Source: Crocinitomicaceae bacterium (GTDB taxonomy: Bacteria > Bacteroidota > Bacteroidia > Flavobacteriales_D > Crocinitomicaceae). From it: a stretch of DNA of 7,722 bases. A model generated the notes under the pieces. It did not search any database, was not told the origin of the DNA, and saw only the letters and a list, made by a program, of their open reading frames with translations. The translations under genes were made by a program, and so were the position numbers. Numbering within the stretch: position 1 is the first letter of the stretch; each line of letters opens with the position of its first letter. Shown here piece after piece: positions 5,923 to 7,722 of this stretch. Where the stretch lies: positions 1 to 7,722 of the forward strand of contig JALWLM010000058.1 in the NCBI GenBank assembly GCA_027084145.1, given 5' to 3'.

Positions 5923-7722
5923 TTATTTATTTTTATAAAAAATAAGGATCATTGCCGGTAACATTGTTAAATCCGCAATCAAAGCTACAAATAATGTGAT
6001 GCATAACAAAAAACCGAGGTAAAAGGTTCCTAAAAAATCAGAAAAAATGAGAAGTAAAAAACCGGAACAAAGAATCAAAGTAGTTAAAATCATAGCTTTT
6101 CCGGTAGTTAAATAACTTCTTTTTAATGCGTAAATTTTACTCTTTCCTTTCATGATTTCATACTTGAATTTTCCTAAAAAATGAATGGTGTCATCAACGG
6201 CTATTCCAAATGCAATAGTAAAAATAATGGAAGTACTTGTTTTCAACTCAATCCCCAAGAATCCCATGATTCCTGCAATGACGAATAAAGGGAATATATT
6301 TGTGATGATGCTGATGAGTAACATCACCGGTGAACGATATACAATCATCATGATAATGGCTACAATAACCACGGAAATAAGTAACCCTTTGACTAAACTG
6401 ATAGCCATATATTGTAGGTTTTTATCAATAAGATGAGCGGTTCCGGTAATGACGTATTTTATTTTTCCATTAAGTGTTTTGTCGCTTAAGAATTTTTGAA
6501 GTTTTCGATTCTTTCCTGATACTTTATCATTTCCCCAGTCGGGAATCGTTCCGCTAATTCTGAAAATGGTTTCCGAAGAATCTATAATTTGATGATATAA
6601 TTTCCCTTGCTCTATTCGTTTTAATAATTTCACTTGTTTTCTTAATTCACGTTTTGAATTTGTAAGGGTAAAATATTTTTCCTGACCATTATGTTTGGAT
6701 CGGTTAATCATTTTTAGAATATGAACGGGGGAAGTTTTCAATTGAACTCCATATTGTTCTTCAAGGTAAGTTTCAACTTTGTCTAAAATTTTCAAAACTT
6801 CTTTGCTCCAAGGTTTTACATCTTTTAGTTCTACTGCTAATTCAAAAGGTCGAACTCCTCCGTAATGTTGGTCTAAAAAATTGAAATCTTGTTTAATGGC
6901 TTCTTTTGGACTCATATCGTCCATTAAGAAATTATTGCTTTTAATTTGTGTGATTCCCCAAAAAGAAATTAAGAAAATAAAAAAGCTACCCCAAAGTATA
7001 TTTTTCCTATAATGAAGAACGAATAAGAATGATTTTTCTAAAAGTTTTTTCCAATAATGCTCTTTAGCGTTTTTCCGTACATATTTAGGTCCCGGAAACA
7101 AATAAAATAAAGGAGGGAGTAATAAAAAAGTTAAAACAAAGGCGAGTAATACTCCAAATCCCATGGTTAAACCGAAAACCTGAATAGGCTCAACTTTAAC
7201 AAAATAAAGAGAGAAAAAACCAATGGCGGTTGTTAAAGAAGTTAGAAATGTAGCTAAACCGACTTCCGAAACAGCAGTTTTGATAGATTTTCTTCCGACA
7301 CCATATTCTCTCAAAGCATCTAGATATCTCGATACAAGATGTATGACGTCAGACATGGATACGATAAACATGATAGAAGGTAATATGGTAAGCAGGATGT
7401 TCATGGGGATATCTAAAACCGACATCATTCCTGCCACCCAAATCATGGATGAGAAAATAACAATTTGAGGTATAAGAATTCCCCATAATGAACGAAAAGC
7501 TATAAATAAAAACAAGACAATTAAAACAGCACTTAATCCGGAGAATAAGAGCATCTCAAAAGTCATTTTATGGAGATAATAGCTTTGCCCTACAATTCTT
7601 CCAACAATTCTCACATTATCAAAATCAAATTCAGACTTTAGTTGATTAATGCTTTGAAGGAGCTCATCACTTTTCTTTTTAGATAAATAATCATCATGCC
7701 TGATATAAATACTAATTGATTG
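5923..7722 (-). CDS. RND/MMPL-family exporter (COG1033-like), 5' end outside window
   Basis: This is the C-terminal 599 residues of a large inner-membrane RND-superfamily exporter. Visible-residue numbers start at the window edge. Residues 1-57 are the end of the first periplasmic domain. A sterol-sensing-type block of five helices follows (about 58-79, 82-102, 107-129, 155-174, 183-208), then TM7 (240-258), a second periplasmic domain (259-438) and TM8-TM12 (440-593). The two halves are internal duplicates: SMSDVIHLV (122-130) in TM4 corresponds to AVDDTIHFL (508-516) in TM10, whose acidic residues should carry the protons that drive export. TM1 and the true start lie beyond 7722. A GTG at 7614 begins an apparent 563-codon ORF, but the frame stays open for 36 more codons to the edge with periplasmic-domain-like sequence (ISIYIRHDDYL), so that GTG is an internal Val. 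Relatives export lipids, hopanoids or hydrophobic compounds; this substrate is unknown. Confidence 0.93.
   Translation of the reverse strand, partial: QSISIYIRHDDYLSKKKSDELLQSINQLKSEFDFDNVRIVGRIVGQSYYLHKMTFEMLLFSGLSAVLIVLFLFIAFRSLWGILIPQIVIFSSMIWVAGMMSVLDIPMNILLTILPSIMFIVSMSDVIHLVSRYLDALREYGVGRKSIKTAVSEVGLATFLTSLTTAIGFFSLYFVKVEPIQVFGLTMGFGVLLAFVLTFLLLPPLFYLFPGPKYVRKNAKEHYWKKLLEKSFLFVLHYRKNILWGSFFIFLISFWGITQIKSNNFLMDDMSPKEAIKQDFNFLDQHYGGVRPFELAVELKDVKPWSKEVLKILDKVETYLEEQYGVQLKTSPVHILKMINRSKHNGQEKYFTLTNSKRELRKQVKLLKRIEQGKLYHQIIDSSETIFRISGTIPDWGNDKVSGKNRKLQKFLSDKTLNGKIKYVITGTAHLIDKNLQYMAISLVKGLLISVVIVAIIMMIVYRSPVMLLISIITNIFPLFVIAGIMGFLGIELKTSTSIIFTIAFGIAVDDTIHFLGKFKYEIMKGKSKIYALKRSYLTTGKAMILTTLILCSGFLLLIFSDFLGTFYLGFLLCITLFVALIADLTMLPAMILIFYKNK

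Overview
The window looks like an ordinary, AT-rich chromosomal segment from a member of the Bacteroidota, most likely class Flavobacteriia. The support is as follows. The first gene encodes an outer-membrane barrel with a typical Bacteroidota-style signal peptide ending in A|Q. None of the starts of the four complete genes, as called here, has a clear Shine-Dalgarno sequence; the regions before them are A/T-rich. The one TAnnTTTG-type promoter element I could find fits the Bacteroidota sigma factor consensus. The MeaB, S4 and Ffh proteins look to me like Bacteroidota versions, but that is from memory and was not searched. I cannot name a genus.

Layout. The left block is on the plus strand. 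A perfect intrinsic terminator of an unseen upstream gene (7-31) is followed by an outer-membrane beta-barrel/putative porin (48-1775), the G3E-type GTPase MeaB (1806-2846) and a 69-residue S4 RNA-binding protein (2830-3039) that overlaps the end of meaB by 17 bases. The right block is on the minus strand and converges on the left one. Read in its own direction it is an RND/MMPL-family exporter whose 5' end lies beyond the right edge (5923-7722, partial), an NhaC-type Na+/H+ antiporter (4441-5916) only 6 bases later, and then ffh, the SRP GTPase (3052-4398). The stop codons of the two blocks are separated by 12 bases, with no recognisable terminator between them.

How the genes relate. The left genes are packed as an operon, but their products (an outer-membrane channel, a methylmalonyl-CoA mutase chaperone and a small RNA-binding protein) have no obvious shared pathway, and no mutase subunit genes are visible. 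On the right, the exporter and antiporter are so closely spaced that co-transcription is likely. Both work on ion gradients across the inner membrane, so a functional link is possible but unproven. ffh is a housekeeping gene that inserts membrane proteins co-translationally, and it may have its own promoter at about 4420-4427.

The window is more than 99% genic; no gap exceeds 50 bases. I found no RNA gene, mobile element, CRISPR array or long repeat, and no clear sign of an undescribed system. The points worth a second look are the terminator lying almost against the porin start, the meaB/S4 overlap, the exporter-antiporter pair, and the exporter reading frame that runs off the window.
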